Positions 6,185 to 13,376 of a stretch of DNA of 13,376 bases are shown one piece after another. A model generated the notes under the pieces. It was not told where the DNA came from. It saw only the letters and a program-made list of their open reading frames with translations, and did no database searches. The position numbers were made by a program, and so were the translations under genes. The stretch's first letter is position 1, and every line of letters starts with the position of its first letter. Origin of the DNA: Gallionellaceae bacterium (GTDB taxonomy: Bacteria > Pseudomonadota > Gammaproteobacteria > Burkholderiales > Gallionellaceae); contig JAUSKS010000163.1 in the NCBI GenBank assembly GCA_030646595.1, positions 1-13,376 on the forward strand, in the 5' to 3' direction.

Positions 6185-6886
6185 TTAACCCGCCAGCCCC
6201 ACATAAACATTTTGCACATCATCATCTGCATCTATGGCTTCCAGGAACGCTTCCACCTCTTCACGCTCAGCCTCGTTCAACGTAACTGGATTTTTGGGAC
6301 GATAACCTAACTGGGCGGACTGCACGGTAAACCCGTGTGCGGGCAAGGCGCGGCATACCGCGTCCAGATCGGTGGCATCAGTAAGAAATAGCGTGGCACC
6401 ATTTTCAGCGGGCTCTAAATCCTGAGCGCCAGCCTCAATAGCTGCCAGCTCTGCATCTGCATCTTTAGCAGTTGGGGTCGCTTCTATCATGCCCTGATAA
6501 TCAAAATCCCATGCAACCGAACCTGATGCACCCAGCTGACCCTTGCGGAATAGTACGCGTATGTTGGACAGCGTTCGGTTAATATTGTCCGTCAGGCATT
6601 CCACAATCACGGGTACGCGGTGCGGCGCAAATCCCTCGTAGGTAAGCCGCTCCAGACTGACCCCTTCATCCAGCAAGCCTGCGCCTTTTTTGATGGCGCG
6701 TTCCAGCGTTTCACGCGGCATGGAAGCTTTTTTGGCTTGCTCCACCACCAAACGCAAACGCGGGTTCATGTCTGGATCGGCACCCGCGCGCGCGGCGACC
6801 ATGATTTCCTTGGACAGCTTGCCGAATATTCTGCCCTTTTCATTAGCTGCAATTTCTTTATGTCTGGCTTTCCATTGTGCGCCCAT
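6185..6886 (-). CDS. YebC/PmpR (TACO1) family protein, YeeN-type
   Basis: A 233-residue protein of the YebC family, annotated either as transcriptional regulators or, from recent work on family members, as ribosome-associated factors that help translation of difficult stretches. Landmarks are the start [21 protein letters not shown], the first-domain segment [42 protein letters not shown], and [13 protein letters not shown]. The MGAQWK opening and GAQDLEP region resemble the YeeN-type paralogue rather than canonical YebC, which begins MAGHSKW. It starts at ATG 6886 with a purine-rich AAAGAGAG upstream. It follows the M17 peptidase gene by 64 bp on the same strand, with no terminator seen between, so they may share a transcript. 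Regulator versus translation factor is unresolved. Confidence 0.88.
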   Translation of the reverse strand: MGAQWKARHKEIAANEKGRIFGKLSKEIMVAARAGADPDMNPRLRLVVEQAKKASMPRETLERAIKKGAGLLDEGVSLERLTYEGFAPHRVPVIVECLTDNINRTLSNIRVLFRKGQLGASGSVAWDFDYQGMIEATPTAKDADAELAAIEAGAQDLEPAENGATLFLTDATDLDAVCRALPAHGFTVQSAQLGYRPKNPVTLNEAEREEVEAFLEAIDADDDVQNVYVGLAG

Positions 6887-6950
6887 ATCTGCTCTCTTTA
6901 CTCTTTTGCTTTACTAAAAACTTGGGGGGATTTCATCACAGCTAATACAT

Positions 6951-8393
6951 TTACTTAGCCTGCACCATCCGCAATCCCCAGCCTACACCGAACCCCGTCA
7001 CATCACTCGCTACACTACCCAACCCGCCTTCGCAACGGCTGGCTGACAAATCCACATGCAGCCACGGCGTATCATGCTCGACAAAGCGTTTCAGGAAGCG
7101 CGCAGCGAGGATGTGATCAGCTTCGCCATCCAGCGTACATTGTTTGATGTCGGCCACTTTGGAATCGAGCGCGGGTTCGTAATCTTCGTCCATGGGAAAG
7201 GCACACAGCCGCTCGCCGCTTTGCTGCCCCGCTTGCACCGCCTGTTGCAACAAGGCATCGCGGTTGCCCAATACACCACTGTAGCGCGCGCCCAGCGCGA
7301 CATGCATGCTGCCGGTGAGCGTGGCGAAATCAATCAGCAGATTGGGTTTGGCACGCGAGGCAAGAGTGAGCGTATCGGCCAGCACCATGCGCCCTTCGGC
7401 ATCGGTGTGCATGATTTCGATGGTGGTGCCGTTTAACGCTTTGACGATGTCGTTTTGTTTGTAGGCTTTGGGGCCGATGTGGTTTTGCGCAATGGCCAGC
7501 CAGCAGTCTATATTGACGGCCAGCTTTTGTTGCGTAGCAGCCAGCAGAATACCGAGCGCGACCGCAGAGCCGTTCATGTCTTCATGCATGCCATGCATAT
7601 AGCGCGCGGGCTTGAGATTGTGGCCGCCGGTATCGAAACAAATACCCTTGCCCACCAGCGCCACCGTTTTCTTGGCTTTGGGATGCGTATAGTGCAGATG
7701 CACAATCGCAGCATCCTCCTCTGCGCTACCCTGGGCAACGGCCACGAAAGCACCCGCCCCCATTTTGCGCAGTTTTTTCAAATCAAATTCCTCATGTTTC
7801 CATTTGTTGATCTGCGCCAGTTTTTTTACGCGGCTGCGGTATAACCCTGGTGTCAGCTCATTTGGCGGCAACACAGTCAATTCGCGGCATAAAAAATTTC
7901 CTTCCGCCTGCGCCTTGAGCGGCGCAAAAATTTTCTGGTCAGCGAAACCAAACAGTTCAATTTTTTGCAGCGGTTTGCGCTCGTCTTTTTTCTTGTGCAG
8001 CGGCAGTGGTGTGCCATTTACCCATGCGCTGTATACGGCCAGTGTAGCCGCTTGTTGACGTTGTGTCGCATCGCCCAACACCACTATCGCAATACGCTGC
8101 GGTTTTTCATCCAGCAACAATTGCAGCGCCTTGCGCACCTGCACTTGCTGGGCGAAAGTCTCTTTGGAAAAATCCAGCATGGCCCACACGATCAGCGCAC
8201 CATCGGCATTGGCAGATACAGCCGTGGTAGCCAGTTCGTCCGGCTTCAGCTTGCGTCGCGCTAACACGGCCTTGAGTAAATCGGCATGCAACAGGTCTTG
8301 CGGTAGCGTTTTGTTTTTGGGCAATAGCACCAGCAGATGTTGCTGGGGTAAGCGCTTGGGCACAGCCTGCGCCAGGGTAAGTTGAGCTAGCAT
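6951..8393 (-). CDS. M17 family leucyl aminopeptidase
   Basis: A 480-residue cytosolic metallo-aminopeptidase that removes N-terminal residues from peptides. The C-terminal catalytic domain keeps the whole M17 metal site: Lys249 and Asp254 in VGKGICFDTGG, Asp272 in HEDMNGSA, and Asp331 and Glu333 in HTDAEGRMVLADTL. Lys261 (NLKP) and Arg335 fit the catalytic Lys and the bicarbonate-binding Arg. The signature octapeptide varies from the usual NTDAEGRL. Residues 1-160 are the divergent N-terminal domain, typical of the PepA/PepB superfamily. ATG 8393 is preceded by AAGGA with good spacing. The gene is divergent from the glycine cleavage operon and lies upstream of the YebC-family gene. pepA is possible, but the sequence is distant enough that I leave the symbol empty. 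Confidence 0.92.
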   Translation of the reverse strand: MLAQLTLAQAVPKRLPQQHLLVLLPKNKTLPQDLLHADLLKAVLARRKLKPDELATTAVSANADGALIVWAMLDFSKETFAQQVQVRKALQLLLDEKPQRIAIVVLGDATQRQQAATLAVYSAWVNGTPLPLHKKKDERKPLQKIELFGFADQKIFAPLKAQAEGNFLCRELTVLPPNELTPGLYRSRVKKLAQINKWKHEEFDLKKLRKMGAGAFVAVAQGSAEEDAAIVHLHYTHPKAKKTVALVGKGICFDTGGHNLKPARYMHGMHEDMNGSAVALGILLAATQQKLAVNIDCWLAIAQNHIGPKAYKQNDIVKALNGTTIEIMHTDAEGRMVLADTLTLASRAKPNLLIDFATLTGSMHVALGARYSGVLGNRDALLQQAVQAGQQSGERLCAFPMDEDYEPALDSKVADIKQCTLDGEADHILAARFLKRFVEHDTPWLHVDLSASRCEGGLGSVASDVTGFGVGWGLRMVQAK

Positions 8394-8461
8394 GAGGAAT
8401 CCTTGGTAATGAATCCCCGCATTATCCCGAAAAAACCCAGACTACATGGAGCAAATTGCTA

Positions 8462-8491
8462 TTGCCCCGCCACCCCCATTTCCGGTATAGT
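8462..8491 (+). promoter_or_regulatory. Probable promoter of the gcvTHP operon
   Basis: TTGCCC (8462-8467) and TATAGT (8486-8491), 18 bp apart, precede the riboswitch by about 15 bp, the position expected for a leader that begins just before aptamer I. The -35 box is a partial match, so this is probable rather than certain. The segment from 8394 to here otherwise holds only the upstream region of the divergent aminopeptidase gene. Confidence 0.55.
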
Positions 8492-8508
8492 TCGGGCTGC
8501 CGTTTAGA

Positions 8509-8745
8509 CCTACTGGGAGAGTGTGCAGCGTAGCAATGCCGCACCGCCGAAGGCGCAACACCCGTAACCGCTCAGGCTCATGAACCGCTAGGACAGGCAA
8601 ATCTGGAGAGTGCCAATTACATGAAACTCGCGTAGCGAGTCTTTGTCCCCCTCGCCCATTTATGGGAGAGGGCTGGGGAGAGGGTAATCAGCCACCGAAG
8701 GGGCACACAACGCGAGTTGTAATCTCTCAGGTATCAAGAACAGAT
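8509..8745 (+). ncRNA. Tandem glycine riboswitch controlling gcvTHP
   Basis: Two glycine aptamers lie in tandem before gcvT. Aptamer I (about 8509-8592) has CTGGGAGAG, the core ACCGCCGAAGGCGCAA and CGCTCAGG, closed by CCTA/TAGG. Aptamer II (about 8601-8745) has CTGGAGAG, the core CACCGAAGGGGCA, the small hairpin ACAAC-GCGA-GTTGT and ATCTCTCAGG, with P1 formed by ATCTG (8601-8605) and CAGAT (8741-8745). Known members sense glycine and usually turn on glycine cleavage genes. The P3 arm of aptamer II is greatly enlarged by an extra hairpin ACTCGC-gta-GCGAGT (8626-8640) and a repeat copy (8647-8685). A terminator follows P1 almost directly, so control of transcription ending is likely. Confidence 0.92.
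8647..8685 (-). repeat. CCCTCTCCC-family repeat copy inside riboswitch aptamer II
   Basis: On the minus strand this reads ACCCTCTCCCCAGCCC followed by CTCTCCCATAAATGGGCGAGGGG, the same family as the four copies in trpC. It contains its own hairpin, CCCTCGCCC with GGGAGAGGG, with one mismatch. Removing it joins TGT (8644-8646) to AAT (8686-8688), giving TGTAAT, which pairs with ATTACA at 8616-8621. So the repeat sits in the outer part of the P3 arm, away from the conserved core. Confidence 0.8.
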
Positions 8746-8747
8746 GG

Positions 8748-8780
8748 GGCGAAGCAGAATAAGTCTGCTTCGCCTTTTTT
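8748..8780 (+). terminator. Intrinsic terminator in the gcvT leader (riboswitch expression platform)
   Basis: A perfect 11-bp stem, GGCGAAGCAGA (8748-8758) with TCTGCTTCGCC (8764-8774), closes a 5-nt loop and is followed by six T. It ends 17 bp before the gcvT start codon and begins two bases after the 3' strand of P1 of aptamer II. This placement fits transcriptional control of gcvTHP by glycine, but no overlapping antiterminator is obvious. Confidence 0.9.
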
Positions 8781-8797
8781 CATTCCGAAAGAAAAAT

Positions 8798-9886
8798 ATG
8801 ACCTTAAAACAAACGCCGCTCAATGCAACTCACCGCGCCATGGGTGCCAAGATGGTTGATTTTGGCGGCTGGGATATGCCGGTTAATTATGGCTCGCAGA
8901 TAGACGAGCATCATCAGGTACGCCGTGATGCCGGCATGTTCGACGTGTCGCATATGCGCGTGGTGGATATACACGGCGAGGGGGTGCGCGCTTTCCTGCG
9001 TTATCTCTTGGCCAATAACGTAGACAAGTTGCAATTCAGCGGCAAGGCGCTGTATTCCTGCATGCTGCGCCCGCATGGTGGTGTGATTGATGACCTGATT
9101 GTGTATTTCATGAGCGAGCAGTGGTTTCGCATCGTGGTTAACGCGGGCACCGCAGATAAAGATATTACCTGGATGCGGGAGCAAGCTGTCGCTCATGCAG
9201 CCCAGTTAAAAATTACCTCGCGTGATGACCTGGCCATGGTGGCTGTACAAGGCCCCCATGCACAGGCAAAAGTATGGCAGGTATTGCCGCAGACCAAAGC
9301 GGCCACCGAAAGTCTGCAACCCTTTCAGGCGGCAGAGTGTGGCGATTATTTTGTAGCGCGCACTGGCTATACCGGCGAGGATGGGTTTGAAATCATCTTG
9401 CCTGCCACCGAGGTTACCGCTTTCTGGAATGCTCTGCACAAAGTCGGCGTAGCGCCCATCGGCCTGGGCGCGCGCGATACTTTGCGTTTGGAGGCGGGCA
9501 TGAATTTATATGGGCAAGACATGGATGAAACCATCAATCCGCTGGAAGCGGGGCTGGCCTGGACGGTAGACTTGAAGAGCGAGCGCGATTTCATCGGCAA
9601 GGCCGCACTGCTGGCCAACCCTGCTACGCGCAAGATGGTGGGATTGGTGCTGCTGGATCGCGGGGTATTGCGCGGCCATCAGCAAGTGCATAGTGCGCAA
9701 GGTGTGGGCGAAATTACCAGCGGCAGTTTTTCGCCGACGCTGGAAAAATCCATCGCGCTGGCGCGCATGCCCAAGGAAGTGCAGATTGGTGATACGGTAC
9801 AAGTCGCAATTCGCGATAAAATGCTGGCCGCGAAAGTTGTTAAATATCCGTTCGCGCGCAATGGCAAAGGTTTAGGGCACCTCTAA
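8798..9886 (+). CDS. gcvT: Aminomethyltransferase, glycine cleavage T protein
   Basis: GcvT takes the aminomethyl group from lipoylated H protein and passes its carbon to tetrahydrofolate, releasing ammonia. The protein has 363 residues, the usual length. Motifs are the N-terminal [27 protein letters not shown], the folate and catalytic block [10 protein letters not shown] (Asp98/Asp99), [34 protein letters not shown], and the C-terminal [23 protein letters not shown] 8798 is chosen because homology starts there and the in-frame ATG at 8744 lies in the riboswitch/terminator. A weak GAAAG precedes it. The last three codons and the stop (GHL-stop) come from a 142-bp inserted element; without it the protein would end KGLN. 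It leads the glycine-controlled operon with gcvH and gcvP. Confidence 0.95.
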   Translation: MTLKQTPLNATHRAMGAKMVDFGGWDMPVNYGSQIDEHHQVRRDAGMFDVSHMRVVDIHGEGVRAFLRYLLANNVDKLQFSGKALYSCMLRPHGGVIDDLIVYFMSEQWFRIVVNAGTADKDITWMREQAVAHAAQLKITSRDDLAMVAVQGPHAQAKVWQVLPQTKAATESLQPFQAAECGDYFVARTGYTGEDGFEIILPATEVTAFWNALHKVGVAPIGLGARDTLRLEAGMNLYGQDMDETINPLEAGLAWTVDLKSERDFIGKAALLANPATRKMVGLVLLDRGVLRGHQQVHSAQGVGEITSGSFSPTLEKSIALARMPKEVQIGDTVQVAIRDKMLAAKVVKYPFARNGKGLGHL

Positions 9887-10016
9887 AAACCCAAGTTTCT
9901 AAGCCAGACAAGGCGCGAGCAAAAAATTGCGACGCAGCATATACACAATATGTAAGGAGTAATTTTTTATGAGCAACGCAGTATGGCGACGAAAATTGGA
10001 ATTTTTAGAGGTACCC
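9875..10016. mobile_element. 142-bp MITE-like element between gcvT and gcvH
   Basis: Terminal inverted repeats GGGCACCTCTAAAAA (9875-9889) and TTTTTAGAGGTACCC (10002-10016) match at 14 of 15 positions and are flanked by TTTA direct repeats (9871-9874 and 10017-10020), a clean target duplication. Inside are AAAAAATT/AATTTTTT (9921-9928, 9961-9968) and a CATAT-acaca-ATATG hairpin (9938-9952), so the element can fold on itself. No transposase is encoded. Removing it with one TTTA gives gcvT ending KGLN-TAA, then ten bases containing AGGGAGA, then the gcvH ATG: a normal operon junction. Confidence 0.88.
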
Positions 10017-10040
10017 TTTAAATTAATCAGGGAGACATGA
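9969..10040 (+). CDS. Possible 23-codon leader peptide created by the MITE-like element, overlapping the gcvH start
   Basis: AAGGAG (9954-9959) lies nine bases before ATG 9969. The frame reads [23 protein letters not shown] and stops at TGA 10038-10040, so its stop and the gcvH start share ATGA (10037-10040). The ribosome binding site and the first 16 codons lie in the element; the rest comes from the gcvT-gcvH junction. The layout would suit translational coupling, but no conservation can be judged from one copy, and chance is possible. Confidence 0.3.
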   Translation: MSNAVWRRKLEFLEVPFKLIRET

Positions 10041-10432
10041 TCAGCAACACACCCAGCAAATTGAAAAACACCGCCTCCCACGAATGGGTCAAAGCTGAAG
10101 CCGATGGCACGGTCAGCGTGGGCATTACGCAGCATGCGCAGGAATTATTGGGCGACATGGTGTTCGTGGAATGCCCTGCCGTCGGCCGCAAGCTGAAAGC
10201 AGGCGAAGAATGCGCGGTAGTGGAATCCGTTAAAGCCGCATCCGATGTGTATGCGCCGATTGCTGGTGTCGTTACGGCGGCCAATGCAGCGCTGGATAAC
10301 ACACCAGAAAACATCAACAGCGACCCTTACGGCTCATGGATGTTCAAGCTCAAGCCCGATAATGCAGCCGATGTGAACAGCTTGATGGATGCCACAGCTT
10401 ATCAAGCGCATGTAGATAGCGAAGCACATTAA
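10037..10432 (+). CDS. gcvH: Glycine cleavage system H protein
   Basis: GcvH is the small lipoylated carrier that shuttles the aminomethyl group between P, T and L proteins in the cytoplasm. It has 131 residues, the standard size. The lipoyl attachment site is Lys66 in [14 protein letters not shown], preceded by [21 protein letters not shown] and [10 protein letters not shown] and followed by [23 protein letters not shown] and the GSWMFKLK strand, all typical. The start at 10037 has AGGGAGA just upstream, native to the operon. The gene is the second of gcvTHP; a palindromic repeat begins four bases after its stop codon. Confidence 0.96.
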   Translation: MISNTPSKLKNTASHEWVKAEADGTVSVGITQHAQELLGDMVFVECPAVGRKLKAGEECAVVESVKAASDVYAPIAGVVTAANAALDNTPENINSDPYGSWMFKLKPDNAADVNSLMDATAYQAHVDSEAH

Positions 10433-10436
10433 CAAC

Positions 10437-10520
10437 AGGATCGGGGATTGAGGATCGAGGATAGAGGGAAACCCGCTGTCCCGCTTTTATCTCAATCCTC
10501 GATCCTCACTCCTCGATCCT
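10437..10520. repeat. GGATCGAGG-type inverted repeat between gcvH and gcvP
   Basis: The left arm (10437-10467) and right arm (10490-10520) are about 31-bp inverted copies with three or four mismatches, starting AGGATCGGGG and ending CCTCGATCCT, around a 22-nt centre. It belongs to the same family as the lpdA linker repeat. It fills nearly the whole 92-bp gap, starting four bases after gcvH and ending four bases before the gcvP ATG, so transcribed RNA would form a long stable hairpin there. Confidence 0.85.
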
Positions 10521-10524
10521 AAAA

Positions 10525-13376
10525 ATGATTACTACTGATAAATTTGTAAACCGTCACAATGGCCCGCGTGAGCAGGATGTCGTTGCCATGCTGAAAAAAA
10601 TTGGTGTCAGCTCGCTGGATGAGTTAATAGACCAAACCATACCTGCCGCGATTCGTTTGAAAAAACCGTTGAATTTGCCGAGCGCCATGTCTGAGTATCA
10701 ATATCATCAGCATTTGCGCGCGGTGGGGGCAAAAAATAAAGTATTCAAAACCTATATTGGTTTGGGTTATTACAACACCATCGTGCCGCCCGTTAATCAG
10801 CGCAACATTCTGGAAAATCCTGGTTGGTATACGGCTTACACGCCTTATCAGGCGGAGATTGCGCAAGGCCGCCTGGAAGCGCTGCTGAATTTTCAGACCA
10901 TGATTATGGATTTGACCGGCATGGAAATCGCCAATGCTTCTTTGCTGGATGAGGCTACTGCTGCCGCCGAAGCGATGGCTATGTTGTTCAGCAATCGTAC
11001 CCGCGAGGCCATTGAAAAAGGCGCGAATAAATTTTTCGTTTCCCACGAATGTTATCCGCAAACTATAGACTTATTGAAAACCCGTTCTGAGCCTATGGGG
11101 ATAGAGCTGGTGATAGGCGATTTCAAAACAGCCACTTTGGAGAGCAATATTTTTGGCGCTTTGCTGCAATATCCCAGCGCAGATGGTCAGGTACACGACT
11201 ACGCCGATTTTGTGAAAAAAGCCAAAGCTAACGGTAGTTCTATTGCCGTGGCGGCGGATATTTTAAGCCTGGTTTTATTAACGCCCCCCGGCGAATGGGG
11301 CGCAGATGTGGTGGTGGGCAATACGCAACGCTTTGGTGTGCCCATGGGCTACGGCGGGCCGCATGCTGCTTTTTTTGCCTGCCATGATGAATTCAAGCGT
11401 TCCATGCCGGGCCGCATCATCGGTGTATCGGTGGATGCGAATGGTAATCCGGCATTGCGCATGGCGTTGCAAACGCGCGAGCAACATATCCGGCGCGATA
11501 AAGCCACTTCCAATATTTGTACCGCACAAGCGTTACTGGCCATCATGGCCAGCATGTACGCGGTCTATCACGGGCCGCAAGGGCTGAAGGGCATTGCGCA
11601 ACAAGTGCATTTGTCTGCTATCGCACTGGCTGCGGAATTGAAAAAGCTGGGCTACGCAGTAACAGAAGGCATTTATTTTGACACCCTGAAAATCACTGGT
11701 GTTGATCCTGCCAAAATAAAGTCACTGGCAGAAGCGGCGCAAATTAATTTCCGTTACATCGAGCAAGCAATCACCATCTCGCTGGATCAGACTACCGCTG
11801 CCGACGATCTGAATGCGATTATTGCCGTGTTCGCAAAAGCAATAGGCAAAGAGGCGGGAAAAATTTCTGAAGCACAAATTTTCAGTCAAAAATCCTTAAT
11901 CAAGAATCGCTCCTCTGCCATTCTGCAACATCCGGTATTTAATCTTTACCATTCCGAATCAGAAATGATGCGCTATATAAAGCGTCTGGAAAATAAGGAT
12001 TTGTCGCTGACGCATTCCATGATTTCCCTGGGCTCTTGCACCATGAAATTGAATGCGGCGTCCGAGCTGATGCCGATTACCTGGCCGGAATTTGCCCACC
12101 TCCATCCCTTTGTGCCGGTTGAGCAAGCAGCGGGTTATCATGAAATTATCGCCAGCCTGGATCAGGCCTTGAGCGAAATTACCGGCTTCGCCAAAATGAG
12201 CTTTCAGCCCAACAGCGGCGCTCAGGGCGAATATGCCGGGCTGCTGGTGATCCAGGCTTATCATCAATCACGCGGTGATGCGCATCGCAATGTGGCATTG
12301 ATTCCGACCTCGGCGCATGGCACCAACCCGGCCAGCGCAGCGATGTGCGGTTTGAAAATCGTGCTGGTGAAGTGCGACAAGAAAGGCAATATTGATATAG
12401 ATGATTTGCGCGAGAAAGCAGTACAGCACAAGGATGATTTGGCTTGCCTGATGGTGACTTACCCCAGCACACACGGTGTGTATGAAGAAAGCATCATGGA
12501 AATCACCCGCATCATTCATGAAAATGGTGGCCAGGTTTATATGGATGGGGCCAACATGAATGCGCAAGTGGGCTTGACCAGCCCTGGCAATATCGGCGCA
12601 GATGTGTGCCATTTGAACTTGCACAAAACCTTTGCCATTCCTCACGGTGGTGGCGGGCCGGGCATGGGACCGATAGGCGTGGCCAAACATCTGGCACCAT
12701 TTTTACCTAGCCACCCGGTTATCAAAACGGGGGGTGAAAAAGGAATACATGCTGTGTCTGCCGCGCCATATGGCAGCGCATTAATTTTGCTGGTGTCTTA
12801 CGGCTACATAAAAATGCTGGGCGGGGAAGGGGTGACGGAAGCCACTCGATTGGCGATTCTGAATGCCAACTACATTAAAGAATCGCTGAAAGATTTTTAC
12901 CCGACTTTATACAGCGGCAAAAATGGCCGTTGCGCCCATGAAATGATATTGGCTTGTGCCGAGTTCAAACGTGACGCGGGCGTGGAAGTGGGCGATATTG
13001 CCAAACGCTTGATGGATTATGGCTATCATGCCCCCACTGTTTCCTTCCCGGTGGCGGACACCTTGATGATAGAGCCAACCGAAAGTGAATCGAAAGAAGA
13101 GTTGGATAAATTCTGCTCGGCCATGATTGCCATCCGCCACGAAATTAATGAGATCATTTCCGGGGTAGCAGACAAACAGGATAATGTGCTCAAAAATGCG
13201 CCGCATACGGCCCAGTCTGTTATTGTGGACACTTGGTCACATGGCTATTCCCGCGAAAAAGCGGTTTATCCCTTAAAATGGGTAAAGGCCAGTAAATTCT
13301 GGCCCAGCGTGGGCCGCGTGGATAATGTGCGGGGCGACAAGAACTTGGTGTGTGCTTGCCCGCCCATTGAATCCTA
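10525..13376 (+). CDS. gcvP: Glycine dehydrogenase (decarboxylating), glycine cleavage P protein; 3' end cut by window edge
   Basis: GcvP is the PLP enzyme that decarboxylates glycine and loads the aminomethyl group onto lipoyl-GcvH. The reading frame is open without a stop for 950 codons from ATG 10525 to the window edge, where the next codon begins TA. The family has about 950-960 residues in its single-chain form, so at most a few residues are missing. Both homologous halves are present: the N-terminal half with [33 protein letters not shown] and [16 protein letters not shown]; the C-terminal half with [34 protein letters not shown], and the PLP-binding Lys701 in [18 protein letters not shown]. 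It ends [19 protein letters not shown]. No Shine-Dalgarno sequence is visible; the ATG sits four bases after a long palindromic repeat. Confidence 0.96.
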   Translation, partial: MITTDKFVNRHNGPREQDVVAMLKKIGVSSLDELIDQTIPAAIRLKKPLNLPSAMSEYQYHQHLRAVGAKNKVFKTYIGLGYYNTIVPPVNQRNILENPGWYTAYTPYQAEIAQGRLEALLNFQTMIMDLTGMEIANASLLDEATAAAEAMAMLFSNRTREAIEKGANKFFVSHECYPQTIDLLKTRSEPMGIELVIGDFKTATLESNIFGALLQYPSADGQVHDYADFVKKAKANGSSIAVAADILSLVLLTPPGEWGADVVVGNTQRFGVPMGYGGPHAAFFACHDEFKRSMPGRIIGVSVDANGNPALRMALQTREQHIRRDKATSNICTAQALLAIMASMYAVYHGPQGLKGIAQQVHLSAIALAAELKKLGYAVTEGIYFDTLKITGVDPAKIKSLAEAAQINFRYIEQAITISLDQTTAADDLNAIIAVFAKAIGKEAGKISEAQIFSQKSLIKNRSSAILQHPVFNLYHSESEMMRYIKRLENKDLSLTHSMISLGSCTMKLNAASELMPITWPEFAHLHPFVPVEQAAGYHEIIASLDQALSEITGFAKMSFQPNSGAQGEYAGLLVIQAYHQSRGDAHRNVALIPTSAHGTNPASAAMCGLKIVLVKCDKKGNIDIDDLREKAVQHKDDLACLMVTYPSTHGVYEESIMEITRIIHENGGQVYMDGANMNAQVGLTSPGNIGADVCHLNLHKTFAIPHGGGGPGMGPIGVAKHLAPFLPSHPVIKTGGEKGIHAVSAAPYGSALILLVSYGYIKMLGGEGVTEATRLAILNANYIKESLKDFYPTLYSGKNGRCAHEMILACAEFKRDAGVEVGDIAKRLMDYGYHAPTVSFPVADTLMIEPTESESKEELDKFCSAMIAIRHEINEIISGVADKQDNVLKNAPHTAQSVIVDTWSHGYSREKAVYPLKWVKASKFWPSVGRVDNVRGDKNLVCACPPIES

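Noticed and set aside
8421..8449. Minus-strand promoter of the aminopeptidase gene (GATAAT at 8421-8426)
   Set aside because: The -10-like box has no acceptable -35 at 16-18 bp, so I do not list it as a feature.
8744..8797. Upstream ATG for gcvT at 8744
   Set aside because: It lies at the end of the riboswitch and inside the terminator hairpin, and adds 18 residues that are not part of the T-protein family.
10525..13376. Split gcvPA/gcvPB or a frameshift in gcvP
   Set aside because: Line-by-line translation shows one uninterrupted frame of 950 codons containing both halves; only the extreme 3' end is missing from the window.

Overview
The window reads as a chromosomal segment of a Gram-negative betaproteobacterium, most likely near Nitrosomonadales/Gallionellaceae. 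This rests on a Neisseria/Burkholderia-type porin, a dihydrolipoamide dehydrogenase with its own lipoyl domain, a tandem glycine riboswitch ahead of gcvT, and the style of TrpC and ProA. The taxon is an inference, because no rRNA is present.

Layout, left to right: the 3' end of an outer-membrane porin with a clear terminator (1-489); a promoter and a two-gene type II toxin-antitoxin pair (509-1143); trpC on the minus strand (1153-2526), split in frame by a 574-bp repeat-flanked element that encodes a DUF559 nuclease-like domain; a divergent dyad, then proA, lpdA and a YqaA-like membrane protein on the plus strand (2548-6166); a minus-strand pair, M17 aminopeptidase then YebC-family protein (8393 down to 6185); then the glycine cleavage operon: promoter, tandem glycine riboswitch, intrinsic terminator, gcvT, gcvH and a nearly complete gcvP that runs off the right edge (8462-13376).

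The metabolic core is amino-acid metabolism: tryptophan (TrpC), proline (ProA) and glycine/one-carbon (GcvT, GcvH, GcvP, glycine-sensed). LpdA could serve as the shared L protein of the glycine cleavage system as well as pyruvate dehydrogenase.

The striking feature is a heavy load of small palindromic elements in or between these housekeeping genes. (i) A family built on ACCCTCTCCC / GGGAGAGGG has five copies: four flank the nuclease inside trpC and one sits in riboswitch aptamer II. (ii) A GGATCGAGG-type inverted repeat occurs twice, once in frame as the interdomain linker of lpdA and once between gcvH and gcvP. (iii) A 142-bp MITE-like element with 15-bp terminal inverted repeats and a TTTA target duplication replaces the gcvT stop codon and separates gcvT from gcvH. 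(iv) A double hairpin lies between proA and lpdA. For the trpC insertion and the MITE, the uninterrupted gene can be rebuilt by removing the element and one target-duplication copy. The best candidate for something undescribed is the trpC insertion: a mobile-looking nuclease domain that leaves the host enzyme's reading frame and all recognisable catalytic residues intact.
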